Source: Ostrinia nubilalis (taxonomy: Eukaryota; Arthropoda; Insecta; Lepidoptera; Crambidae). From it: 64,000 nucleotides of DNA. Position 1 is the stretch's first letter, and the number at the start of each line of letters is the position of its first letter. The notes below the pieces were generated by a model that saw only the letters and a program-made list of their open reading frames with translations, was not told the origin of the DNA and did not search any database. This document shows, one piece after another, positions 49,796 through 60,437 of the stretch. The stretch is from assembly GCF_963855985.1 (NCBI RefSeq), contig NC_087091.1, forward strand, positions 12,406,154-12,470,153, given 5' to 3'. The position numbers were made by a program, and so were the translations under genes.

Positions 49796-50269
49796 TATTT
49801 TGGAACTATAGTAACATGAAAAGCTGCATGTAAGATATTATCTGTGTACAATGGTTAGAATGGTTAGTAGGGGAGCCGAAGCGGGGATTTCGGGACTTAC
49901 TAAAGAGTGGCAGACTAACATACAAGGAAATACTTTGTACCTGGTTGATTACCTTTAAGTATGAATTTTTGATATAAAACGGCATTAGTTCTTATGCCTC
50001 TCACCCAAAAAATACCTCAATTAAGCCCAAATTTGAGACCGCAGCCAAACTTTGAGTGACGATGGAAACTAGCCTAGATGGAGGACACATGAAATTGAAC
50101 TTCTGCTTCTTCATTGATAAAGACTTATCATTTACCATACCTTATCATTTTGTATTCCATTTTCAAGTCACTTTTTTTTCGCTTACTGTTTAAACAAAAC
50201 GTGGGATTTTTTTAAATCTCAGGTCTTTTGAATGCACATCTGAACGATGTCTGGTTTTAATTTCTTCAG

Positions 50270-50345
50270 TTACTCCGTGACCATGGCGCTTGCAACAGTG
50301 CCGAAATATTGGAAACTCAAAACTAAGGTACATGGTAGCAATCCC
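50270..50345 (+). repeat. probable dispersed repeat scrap
   Basis: TTACTCCGTGACCATGGCGC, then CAACAGTGCCGAAATATTGG and AGGTACATGGTAGCAATCCC is a string I associate with lepidopteran dispersed repeats. No ends could be defined, and no second copy is present in this window. Confidence 0.3.
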
Positions 50346-51676
50346 GTCAGTAATAATAATAGGAAAATGTCTTGAAAAATAAGTAAATCGTATATTACTT
50401 TATGTAACTAATTTTATTATGTATCATACTTATAACTAATCACTTCATTCAGAACTAGAAAACGATTCCAAGGATTCCACTTTTCTTCAATAGATGATCA
50501 AGATAAAGAGGTATTGATTATAAGTTGCTCTTCCACCATTTCAATTATTCTATCTTACATCTTACTTGATGAAATCTTTTTCAATTTTATTTACATGGTC
50601 ATAACATTTTCACCATTCCTCTGCACCAATTTGTGAGGTACACCTGAAACCCCCGATAAAGCAGCTATTATAAGAATAATATTTAAAAAAAACCCTCCTT
50701 CTGACGCAGTTAGGTACACTAAATGTATCCAATTTCACTCCAACTTACTGTCAACTCAACGACGCGCTTTAAAATCAAAGATTGACTTTGAATTATGCCT
50801 TATTTTACAATACACATTGAAAACAATATGACTTGCTTGAGCTTTTTTGACTTTTTCACAAAAATAACAAATAGGCATGAAGAGATTACAAAATTTCTGC
50901 AGCGACTGACAGTTCACTTGATTTACTTTGACAGGTGACAATAAAGCCATAGACATTTGCCATATGAAAGACACACTTTTCCAATATTTTTGTTTGCCAT
51001 GAGATTCTGGTACACCTATACCTATCATTTAATGAAAAGATAAACTAAACTTTTTCAGCACAACGAAAATCTGCTTTGGCGCGTAGCAATGCAACGTGAC
51101 AACTGCAGTTCGGACAGACAACTTTATTTTATGCGTCCACTACACATACAATAAAATTCGAACTATCGCACATTTTTACTTTTTAATTATAATTCAGTAA
51201 AAAATGTTTTTGAAACCTTCATTCAAAATTCAAAAGTTATTATCATATGACAGAACTTATGACCAGACTATGTACATTGAATAAAATATTTTTCTTTTTA
51301 TCATCAAGCTTAGCAGTCTAATAAGTTACTATGACACTCGAGTTAATCCACATTCAGCACCATAGCCTCCCCTTCTACAAGGCCCTCTACAAATGTCAAA
51401 ACGTCACTTAACCCTTTTAGCACCAGTTCTTTTGTTTTTGAGAAGATGTACCCAAATTTTTATATCAATTTAATTAAATTAAATAGTCCAGTCGTTTGGT
51501 ACAAATTAACGTGGTTACCTGGAAAGTGTTCCGGGAGTTTTGAAAATTGGTGATTAAAATAGATTTCGCTATGCTCTCTGTTAGTCTGTTAGTTAAGTGT
51601 GATTGCCGCGCTCGTTGCGAAATTGGAAAAATGCTGCCTTAGAGAAGATTTTTGATAGTTACATTCTTTCCTATTT

Positions 51677-52101
51677 CGTCGTTACAGCCAAATGACGTTC
51701 ACTGCTGGACAAAGGCGAGAGGCCTTTGGGTTTTCCATAGGTTTTTCATAATGAACAGTCCTGCGCTGCCCGCATTCAGGTTCTTCCCGCGACCTTTACC
51801 AGATCGTCGGTCCACCTAGTAGGAGGCCTGCCCACGCTACGTCTTCCAGCCCGTGGTCGCCACTCAAGAAATTTTCTGCCCCAACTCTGTCTGTCTCTAC
51901 GAGCTATGGGTCCCGCCCACTGCCACTTGATTTTAGCAATTCTGCGTGCTATGTCGGTCACTTTGGTTCTCCTGCGGATCTCCTCATTTCTGATTCGATC
52001 ACGCAGGGAAACCCCGAGCATAGCCCGCTCCATCACCCTTTGGGTGACCTTGAGCCTTCTTATGAGGCCCATAGTAAGCGACCACGTTTCAGAACCTTAA
52101 A
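51677..52101 (-). mobile_element. RTE-like LINE insertion, 5'-truncated, 11-bp target duplication
   Basis: On the minus strand the open frame reads GVSLRDRIRNEEIRRRTKVT, then KIKWQWAGPIARR and [18 protein letters not shown], the end of the reverse transcriptase protein. The 3' UTR ends near AACGACG. CTTTCCTATTT flanks both sides (51666-51676 and 52102-52112). It is a dead 5'-truncated copy. Confidence 0.85.
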
Positions 52102-52121
52102 CTTTCCTATTTATTTCACGA

Positions 52122-52272
52122 CTAGCTTTTGCCTGCGGCTTCACCCGCGTGAAATTTAGTGTCACAGATCGGCATAAATTATAGCCTATATGTTAATCTG
52201 GGTTACAAACAATAATATTGTACAGTTTCAACAAAATCCGTTGAGTACTTTTTGCGTGAAAGAGTAACAAAC
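52122..52272 (-). mobile_element. Helitron-like fragment
   Basis: ACTAGCTTTTGCCTGCGGCT and TCACCCGCGTGAAATTTAGT are the reverse complement of the usual lepidopteran Helitron 3' end (CTAGT preceded by a GC-rich stem). The body includes AGCCTATATGTTAATCTGGG and CAACAAAATCCGTTGAGTAC. Confidence 0.75.
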
Positions 52273-53130
52273 CTGAGACACAGGAATCTTCCTAGTTCAG
52301 GTATCAACCCACCAACATTCTTACTTTTTGTTTTTCCTGATTGTTTGTTATCATAATATTATCTGTTATGTTGGTGAGAAATAAACATTACTTTACTTTA
52401 TTTTAAACTTCCAGACATCCAATTTTTCACATTTATAATATTAGTAGGATACAATTATGTAATGTAGAAACAAACAAGACAAAAAAAATTTATACTTCAG
52501 CAACGCGAATTTTTTTATACTTCAGCATATTTAGGACACCCGGCAGCGTGTCCTGCCATGATCAAAGAAAAAAGAACTCGCAATTTAGCAGGTACATTAA
52601 TTTGACTGTTTCACAACTCTAAATCTATTTAACTTACATTACATGAAATTTATCACATTTATCAAAGCTTCTTAGCTTGTCTATGTCCCAAAAATTATAA
52701 AATGAAAAAAGTAGTTGTCAAAAACCTTTTTAAGGCGGATTTTTTTCAATAAGGCGGGCGCGCGCGCTGCTATAAACGAGGTCACAAAATTCGGAAAGAA
52801 CATAGCGAAATCTATTTATTCACCAATTTTCAAAAATTCCGGAAAACTTTCCAAGTAAAATTAACAAATAACTGGACTATTTACTCGTTATTGAGCACAG
52901 AGACACAAACTTGGTTATTTTTCCAGAAAATTTATATTTAAGTGCATAAATGTAAAAATGGCTTCATAGTGCACAAAATTGGCAATAGGTGGCATAATAA
53001 TGGTTACTTTTTTAGCGCCTAGTTTGAAATGTGATTGAACGATGACAACTAACAACAGTTGTCAGTTAGGTAAAATCTTATTTTAGTTGGAAAAAGACAA
53101 AAAGTGGTAAATGGGTTAACGTGCGGGGGC

Positions 53131-55190
53131 TGCAAAATCATGTTGTGACGTCACACGCGAATATTGGAAATTTTTGAAAATTTTAAAAAGTCCGTAAACT
53201 TCTCGAGACTCTATCTTCGGTAATACTGGATGGATTGAGGTGAAATAAAAACTAGTGTAATGTGTGTGATCTAAACTTTAAATTAAGTCATAATTTAACT
53301 TAATATTACAACTTATGCGTGTTGTCCATTAGCAAGATTTGAGAGTTCTTTATGACTTATTAAGCTCTACATTTTTTTTAATAAAAGCTCTTTAATAATT
53401 TTAGGGAGGCAGCTACGCTGTCTTGTCAACGTATTATTTTTTTCTGCTATTTTTTCATCAGAATCACCCATTTCGGGATCGAATTGTGTAAAAACCCATG
53501 TCTAAAAAACATTGTATTGAGGAAGATCTTAATACTATAGCTATCATTTACGTATTCGAGCATTGGAATAATAGATAGATTTTCCAAAACAAATAATGTT
53601 CTGCATTTTAAGCAATAGGGATGTTTCCTGGGTCAAAAAGCAAGAGTTTTAATTAGTCCGTCAGTTAACTTATCAAAAAATACTCTACACGTATTTTTCA
53701 CTTTTTCAAACTAATGAAAATTTAAAGAGATAAAGCGCGCCATAGTTCATAAGAAGAGGCCCGTGACGTCAATGCGTGCATAAAAGTGCCGCACGTTGTG
53801 ACGTCGTGCGGAACTTCAACGCACCATAACTATGTAATTATTTGTTAGATTGACAGATAAAAATATATGTGTCCAATATTTTATGATATTAAACATGACG
53901 GACTAAAAAAAATTTTTTAGGAAACTAGCCTATTGCAATGCTCTTCGCAAATTCAATGCAGGTCGCTAAAAGGACGTTGTTCTTTACTTTGTCAATTAAT
54001 GATATTCGTAAATCAAGACATTAATTAATGTATTATAATTTTAATTGAAAAATATAAAGTTGTATTCTTATCGTCGCAATGTAAAGTTAACAAATAAAGT
54101 ATTTACAAGAGTAATAAAATACGAGCGCGGAAATAAAGTCAAATAAAGTAGTGATGTGAATAATAATAATGATGATGAATTAAAAAGGATACACAGACTT
54201 AACAAGATATTACAAACTGTAAAACGAATAAAAACTTAAATAATATTTCAAATAAAAAAACTTTCAGTGATTTACGAGACGGTATATCCATTCATACATG
54301 CTATTACTTGCCGTGTTTAACAGTTAAAAAACTTTACATTCGAAGCAGAAATACTCGTAAACAAGTCTAATTTATTCATTTCTTATTCAGAATTACACTA
54401 CTCATTGAAGAAGTTTAATAATATAACAAAACTCAAACAGCGTAAAATCGTATTAATTATAAAGCAATTTAACGAAACTGGTCTTTTTTTTAAACCATTA
54501 TGGATGCTTATACAATCGCGGTTCTAGATGTTTGTCTTTACAGTAACTGCCGAAAGTACAGTAGGTAGGTATTTGAGACTGAATAAATAGCAAAATAGCA
54601 TCTATTACTTAGTACATAAGATGCCACGGTGTTTAACTGGATGTCCCGTCGTCCATCGCGTAATAATATTGGATCTCAAAGTTAACCTGAGCGAAATCTA
54701 TTGTGACATCTCGATACACTAATGTGAGGTATTTCAACACAATCATATAACGTAACAATAGTAGTCTTTTCAATTCAACTGCACTTAGTATACGTCTTTC
54801 TTCTGGCTAGGCGCAGACCACCGACATTTAGTTGGCCGATAGTTGGGTCGAGCTGTTAATCAGGGGCATGTATGAATTAGGGTTGTGGAGAACTCACTGG
54901 TTCCTTAAAATGGTATACTCCCTTATAATGGTCTAGTTCCTTAAAATGGTCTAAATAATTTGGTTGGGAAGGACAGTCGAAGCTCGAAGATTTATCGCTA
55001 AAACGTAACCTAACCAATAATCAATTAATTACGATGCAGCTTATGTCATCGTAATTGTATTATGTGATATTACACAGCCAATTATAGCGTAATTTTAAAA
55101 ATATTACTGCTTAAAAAAAGAAACACATCGCAAAGATGATAGAGAGCCTACGATGGAAATATTGCGTTTTTGTTCGCGTTTGTAATTTTT
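53131..55190. other. gene-free stretch
   Basis: AT-rich. TGACGTCA-type sites occur at about 53150 and GTGACGTC near 53765 and 53800, the latter in a patch with GTGCCGCACGTTGTGACGTC that is self-complementary in part. Near 54900 GGTTCCTTAAAATGGTATAC is repeated in varied form. A minus-strand open run near 54650-54785 is listed among the rejected items. Confidence 0.35.
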
Positions 55191-55192
55191 GT

Positions 55193-55330
55193 TCGTTCGT
55201 TCGTTCTTTTTTAGCCAAATGACGTCCGCTGCTGGACTAAGGCCTCCCTCAAGGATTTCCATGAGGACTAGTCCTTCGCTGCCCGCATCTTGGTACTACC
55301 TACACTAGATTCTCGGTCTACCTAGTAGTC
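55193..55330 (-). mobile_element. RTE-like LINE 3' fragment with (GTTC)n tail
   Basis: Short (GTTC)n run, then TTAGCCAAATGACGTCCGCT, GACTAAGGCCTCCCTCAAGG and TCTCGGTCTACCTAGTAGTC: the reverse complement of the 3' region, with several differences from the other copies, so it is an old copy. Confidence 0.75.
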
Positions 55331-57221
55331 CACATTACTCAATCTTATTTTGTATGGTATAAGATAAGTATAAAACTGTTAAGGCCTTATAAAGCTCGGC
55401 GTAGTACATTTATTTCGAAAGAAACATTCAACTCGTTTCATTGTTTATGTACTAAGTAAGTACATAAGTGTGAAATGCAGAGGGCAATGGCAAACCTCTG
55501 CAACATGGGAGTCGGTGTTTTTCAATCTGCATTCATGATATCGATCCTAGCATTGTGATGAATACAACACAAGTTTCACATAACTTTTAGTTTGTAGAAA
55601 ATACGCATAGGTAGTTGGTAATCAAAAAAACATGATACATTTTACTTCTATAGGTATGTATTTACTTTAATTAAATCCGATTTAAGTAAATCTTTTCTTT
55701 GTATATTTATTAGCTATGCTATTTCATTAATTTGACTCGTAACTATGCGTGGTTGAGGCCAAATATTAATTGAATTCATTTTTCTACTATAAACAGTTCT
55801 ATACTATTTCGCCCTTGCTTTATATTCTTCTTCCAAGTGCGAAAAATTCCACGTGGCATCTTTCACAATTGACAAGGATTCTTTAATGTCTATGTTTGCT
55901 TTGCTATCACTGTATGTTTTTTAACCTAATTTATTATTTTATTAACTAGCGTTATATAATTATGTTTAAAAAGGTGCGTACAAGCAGCTGAATTTACATC
56001 CGATGGGTCCATCAGTATTCAAGTTTAGAAATATTTCGTCATGCTCAGGTCCGGACACACAGCCGTAATATTAAGAGATTTGCACTTTCGCTAATAGTTA
56101 CATTTATTCTAGACGGAAAAAGCCAATTATAAAAATACTAAACTTAATGATGTACAGACGGCATATCAAGCTAAGTACTTATGTCTTAAAGCAGCTGCAA
56201 TAAGACCAATTTTGCTGCAGTCTGTTACGGCTTGACTGTACATAACGCCTCCAGTAAAGTCTGACATCAGGAAGCAATCACAAAGTTGAATATTTAATGA
56301 AACATTGTCTAGGAGTCTAGTTGTTTAAAGAAGACGCATAATGTATAAGTAGGCAATCAAGGAAAGAAGGAGGAGTTTTGTTGCATCCAAAGCTGATAAC
56401 GGAATAACTTCATACTTATATTGTTGATTAACCTTCTCCTGCTTTGCACCGTAGGGAAACGAAACGATATTATTATCAATACTTCGAACTCTTCTACTAT
56501 TCTTCTGGTTAAATTCACAAAACAGTCTGCTATCTCTCGGATTACTCAACATTCAGTGGCTGGGTTTTATTAGTGGTCAAACTGTAAATCTTGTCTGTAC
56601 AGAATTTGTCGGATTAGGAACGAAAGAATTCATGCCGTTATAATTCGACTGCCAAGTTTTTATCCAAAAAATAAGAATAAGACTTCAGCAAAGACATTCA
56701 AACACAACTTTTCATCTAGTAAAACTATCATCCGGATAACTTATAAAGTAGTATGCTCTTCGCCATACAACCTAAAGCAGATTAGTCGTTTACATTTGCA
56801 TTCCCAAACGCATAGAATAACAATAGGTGTTATCTAAGTACACTCCTAGTTGAAGTGGAGCACGCATGCTGCTATGTTTATCGTTTTGTACCAAGTTACC
56901 TCAATATCTTGACCAGTACAGCACCGGTTGCATATGAATTGATTTTATGTAATTCCGGTTCATTCTTAAATAAACTGCTGATGAGAAGGAAATTGGCTAT
57001 CGGTTGCATCATTTCACAAAAAAGTAGCTAAGATTTGGAAATTCTTTTTTGAAGACAAGAACGCTTTTAAAATTATTTGCGGTGACTTACAATATTATAC
57101 TCGTGGGCTCTACCATAGCTCTAATGATTATATGGTATGCCGCTTCCCTGTTCCTCTTAGCATCCTATATGCATTACTCCAAAGTCATCAGCGCCATCCT
57201 GCTATCTTTTCATGTTATATT
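55331..57221. other. gene-free stretch upstream of the plus-strand gene
   Basis: No supportable exon. It may contain the promoter and any 5' exon of the gene at 57234, but none is clear. GGCTGGGTTTTATTAGTGGT near 56559 resembles GGTTGGGTTTTATTGGCGGT near 47693, an old shared repeat. Confidence 0.35.
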
Positions 57222-57233
57222 ATGTTTTTTCAG

Positions 57234-58839
57234 GATTCAACGAAAAAGGACTCCAAAGAACTTGTGCTCCAGTATAAGAATGTTGGATACTCAAACAATG
57301 TCTCAAGCATGGGTTCAATGCATTCTCCTCTTTCATTCGACTACTTAAAAAAAGAATTTCAGAATGCTGAAAATGCGTATGATCAAGCCAGGTAAAATAA
57401 AATGAGAAAAACTTTTAAAACCATAAAAGGCTTTACAATGTTTTGGCTTGAATTAAAATCATTCTATTTTTTTACAAAAATAGAGTCTTATAATAAGAGA
57501 CATTTTATTAATATTTAACGCGTATTCTTTCAGACCAATTTCATGTCCAGTATGTGCCAAAATGATAGTCATGAGTTCGATTTTAGTTCATTTCTACTTC
57601 GACCACTCAAAAGTGTTGAAGTTATCACTATCCAAATCAACACGTCAACATATTGTAATCAAAGCTTCAGACATAAGTCTTGAGACTAAATGCATTGCTG
57701 TGCTTTTACTTGCCGATGGAAAAAGGTACAGAAGTCCATATAAATAATTTATTAATGTTAAAGTAACTCTGCCTGTTACCTTTTCACGCTTAAACCACTG
57801 AACCAATTTAGATGATAATCTAGAAAGCATTTACACAAAATAAAAGCGCGCATTGCATATTTCGTAAGACATAATATAATTATTGTGAAAATATTTTTAG
57901 CTCAACAGGTAACATACAACAAAAACCTATCAACAATAAGTTACACGCCTTCCTAATGGCTGCCAAAATGAGTACATGGTCTCCATTGAATAGCAACGTA
58001 GGTGTGTTAAAGGATAAATGTATTATGGTAAGGATAAAATATGTAATTGGCCAAAAAAAAAATTCCCATTGTTTCACTATACATGTCTACCTAAATTATA
58101 AACATTGTAACATTTTTAGGATCAAGTACATGAAAACCAATCAAAACTCCCTAATATACGGAGTAGATTTGAAGAAAATGATGTTATTTTGTTTTGGACA
58201 TGCAAAACACATAATCACGAACTGATTTGTAACGTAAGTTCCTAGTTCGTTCGTTCATTTCAGCCAAAAGACGTCCACTGCAGGACAAAAGCCTCCCACA
58301 AGGATTTCCACAAAGACCGGCCCTGCGCCGCTCGCATCCAGACACCTCCCGCGACCCTCACCAGATCCTGCCTGGAGGTCTGCCCACGACGTAAGTTCTT
58401 CCTTAATAATATTTTAAACTATTATGCTGCATTTTTTACCGCGAGAGTGATAAGTTCTTACTTTTCTGATTTTAATGTTATAGGTTTTTTGATTTGGTTC
58501 GTCAATGTCTATGGGTGACGGTAATCATTTACCATGATGAGGTACTCAAAGTTGAAAACAAAACCAATGATGCGTGAAAGAACAGTACCTAGGTACCCTA
58601 GATAGCAACGTAAGTCCCTGCGTAAAGACATTGTCTTTTTACTATTACAGGTAAAACTATCAAGAAAAGACAAAAAACTAAGCTTCAGTTATACAGGCGA
58701 AGCCATTGATATAAGAGAAAAGCAAGACGCTAAAAATATTTATCGGAATATAGAATGTCTAGTTCTAAGAGGAGGAGCTGCCAACAAGTTGCTTGACAAA
58801 GAGGACCAGCTGAATGTTTTTGTAAGATATTTACGATAA
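57234..58839 (+). CDS. uncharacterised protein with CCHH finger, DUF4729-like, at least 259 aa
   Basis: Five exons: 57234-57391, 57534-57725, 57901-58027, 58120-58233, 58651-58839. All junctions are GT-AG and the phases agree throughout, ending in TAA with AATAAA at 58845. Residues 54-77 form a putative zinc finger, C57-x2-C60-x11-H72-x4-H77 (ISCPVCAKMIVMSSILVHFY), followed by an alternating beta-rich region (TKCIAVLLLADG; DVILFWTCKTHNHELIC; KKLSFSYTGEAIDIRE). This order resembles the insect DUF4729 family, whose function is unknown to me; the family call is from memory. The start is unsettled: the first exon opens after a good acceptor (TTTTTTCAG), but the frame is open upstream with ATGs at 57222 and 57132. 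An RTE fragment sits in intron 4 at the splice donor. The gene is tail to tail with the minus-strand gene ending at 58919. Confidence 0.75.
58242..58388 (-). mobile_element. RTE-like LINE 3' fragment at a splice donor, 10-bp target duplication
   Basis: After CTAGTTCGTTCGTTCATTTC it continues GCCAAAAGACGTCCACTGC-type 3' UTR up to GTCTGCCCACG. ACGTAAGTTC flanks both sides (58232-58241 and 58389-58398). The duplicated target contains the GTAAGT donor of exon 4 of the plus-strand gene. It shares the long internal string AAGGATTTCCACAAAGACCG with the copy at 34493. Confidence 0.85.
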
Positions 58840-58918
58840 AAGACAATAAAATATTTTTAACGCAATTTATATTCGTAACTCAATCACATGAAACACTATT
58901 TAAAACATAATAAAACAA

Positions 58919-60138
58919 CTAAAACCTACTGCAGATCTTAGCAGTGTCTTCAAATCCTTCTGAAGAAGCTTCTCGAATAGTTCTTTTATCCTTATCGAAG
59001 TATACCCGAACCTTTTCTTTTCCACATTTCTTTGGCGCTTTCAACTCATTTTGAAAGTAAATTTCATAGTCAGGGCTTGTTTTAATGTCTTTAAATTGGT
59101 TAATATGCTTTACGTTATCTTTCTTCAGTATTTCAAATGGGTCGTTAATTTTGTATTTGATGTTAGTCGGATTGTAAAAATCGGCGGCAAGTCCTAAAGA
59201 GGCGTCGGCATTTTGCAGTAAGTTGTCTATGACAGGCTGCTTGTATGTTTGGTCGAGTGGGGCTCCAGTGCTGGTAACCATTTTGAGGCTTTTTAATTCA
59301 ACTCTATAACAAAAAATAACACGAAATTATGATAAGCCTGTAAGTGTTAAATACCAGGGTACATGCTTCTTACTGACACAAATAGATAAATTCAAGATAA
59401 TGTTAGTCGAAATTATGTATCGAGGATTTCATCCTACTTACCCATAACTGCTATTGTCAGCATAATATTTCACTTGTATTGGGTTCCCTTCATTATCGGT
59501 GTAGGAATATTTGCCTACAACAGTCCCGTTGGAAAAGTGTTTTTCAGATTTATCAAGCTTGCTTCCAGGATCTACCTTGCTTATTGGGTAACCTGGAATT
59601 AGATTTACTTGTTTTCTAACCTAATCTAATACCGTTTCTTTATTTTCGAATATCACATTTATTATTAACTAGCTGACCCGGCGAACTTCGTACCGCCTTA
59701 GCGTAGAGATTTTCTTTATATTTTTTTTCCGTAAAAACCTTGTACAGAGTATTAGAAAACTACAAAAAAAAAACAGCCAAATCGGTCAACCCGTTTTCAT
59801 GTTATGTCGTGACAACGGAAAACGGGTTTCATTTTTATATATATATAGATATTTTGAATTAGGTGGACCGACGAGATCATAAAGGTAGCAGAAAGGCGCT
59901 GGACGCAGGCCGCTACCAATCGATCAACATGGTAAACATTGGTGGAGGCCTACGTTTAGCAGTAGATGTCCTATGGCTAATTGTGTTTCAAAATTTTACT
60001 AAGGTATTTGTACCTATAATATTGGCCTTGCTTAAGACCTTAATTCATTAATAAATACTTACATATTGCGGATCCAAGGCATAATACAGTCATTGAAATA
60101 AGCCTTAAATTATTCGTTTTGTTGAAGCAGTGTATCAT
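58919..60138 (-). CDS. divergent R&R-like cuticular protein, 203 aa
   Basis: Probably a secreted cuticle protein. Exons on the minus strand: 60138-60063, 59592-59442, 59303-58919; GT-AG introns, phases 1 and 2 agree. Residues 1 to about 24 are signal-like (core LISMTVLCLGSA). The middle, 43-76, reads KHFSNGTVVGKYSYTDNEGN then QVKYYADNSSYG. This matches the spacing of the RR-1 core (GxYxYxDxxGxxxxVxYxAD) and parallels ERYPNGTVVGSYGYVDGNGR in the next gene. The front part of the R&R domain is shortened, and the 127-residue last exon is charged and Lys-rich (KDNVKHINQFKDIK, KAPKKCGKEKVRVYF), unlike typical CPR tails. The start could be further upstream (in-frame ATGs at 60201 and 60255). Intron 1 holds a Helitron and an RTE scrap. 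Stop codons of this gene and the plus-strand gene are 79 bp apart. Confidence 0.8.
59668..59849 (-). mobile_element. intact short Helitron
   Basis: Plus-strand ACTAGCTGACCCGGCGAACT to TATATATATAGA, so on the minus strand it starts TCTATATATA and ends CTAGT. It is about 180 bp and a near-identical copy of the interrupted Helitron at 9327-10445. The TA tract is uninterrupted here. Confidence 0.8.
59862..59985 (+). mobile_element. RTE-like LINE 3' fragment
   Basis: AGGTGGACCGACGAGATCAT, AGGCGCTGGACGCAGGCCGC and GTAGATGTCCTATGGCTAAT in plus orientation, directly next to the Helitron, in intron 1 of the divergent cuticle gene. Confidence 0.75.
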
Positions 60139-60437
60139 TTTCGATAAAGATTTGTTTCTCGTTTCTCCTGTAATACTTTTGGTAAACGTCATAACAATTT
60201 TTGTCTTTGACAACAATGTCAAAATATGTTTTTTATGAATGTCAAATCTTTGCAAATCATAAACATTGAGTAGGTTTTACAATGCAGGTTGTTATAGCGC
60301 TTTTAATTTCAATAGTTTTGTATTGAAAAAAGACTGATTATGAAATAAGTGGAGGCTGAAGTTAAATAATAATTACAATAAAATTAAATAAAAGTTTTAT
60401 TACTAAAATAAATTACATTTTATCTTTGTTTTGAACA

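Larger units (their letters stand above)
51400..53130. mobile_element. long inverted-repeat element with later insertions
   Basis: Left arm (about 51400-51665) and right arm (about 52720-53125) are inverted. For example AAATAGTCCAGTCG pairs with AACTGGACTATTT, TTTTGAAAATTGGTGATTAA with TTCACCAATTTTCAAAA, and TAGATTTCGCTATGCTCT with AACATAGCGAAATCTA. The outer tips, CACTTAACCCTTTTAGCACC and GTGGTAAATGGGTTAACGTG, are also related. An RTE fragment and a Helitron piece sit between the arms. Exact ends and target duplication were not determined. Confidence 0.6.

Noticed and set aside
50756..51028. 90-codon minus-strand frame
   Set aside because: No domain, no splice partners and no conserved pattern that I can see.
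54650..54785. Minus-strand open run ending FEIQYYYAMDDGTSS after an acceptor-like GTGCAG
   Set aside because: Coding-like in feel but short, the acceptor lacks a pyrimidine tract, and no upstream exon was found.
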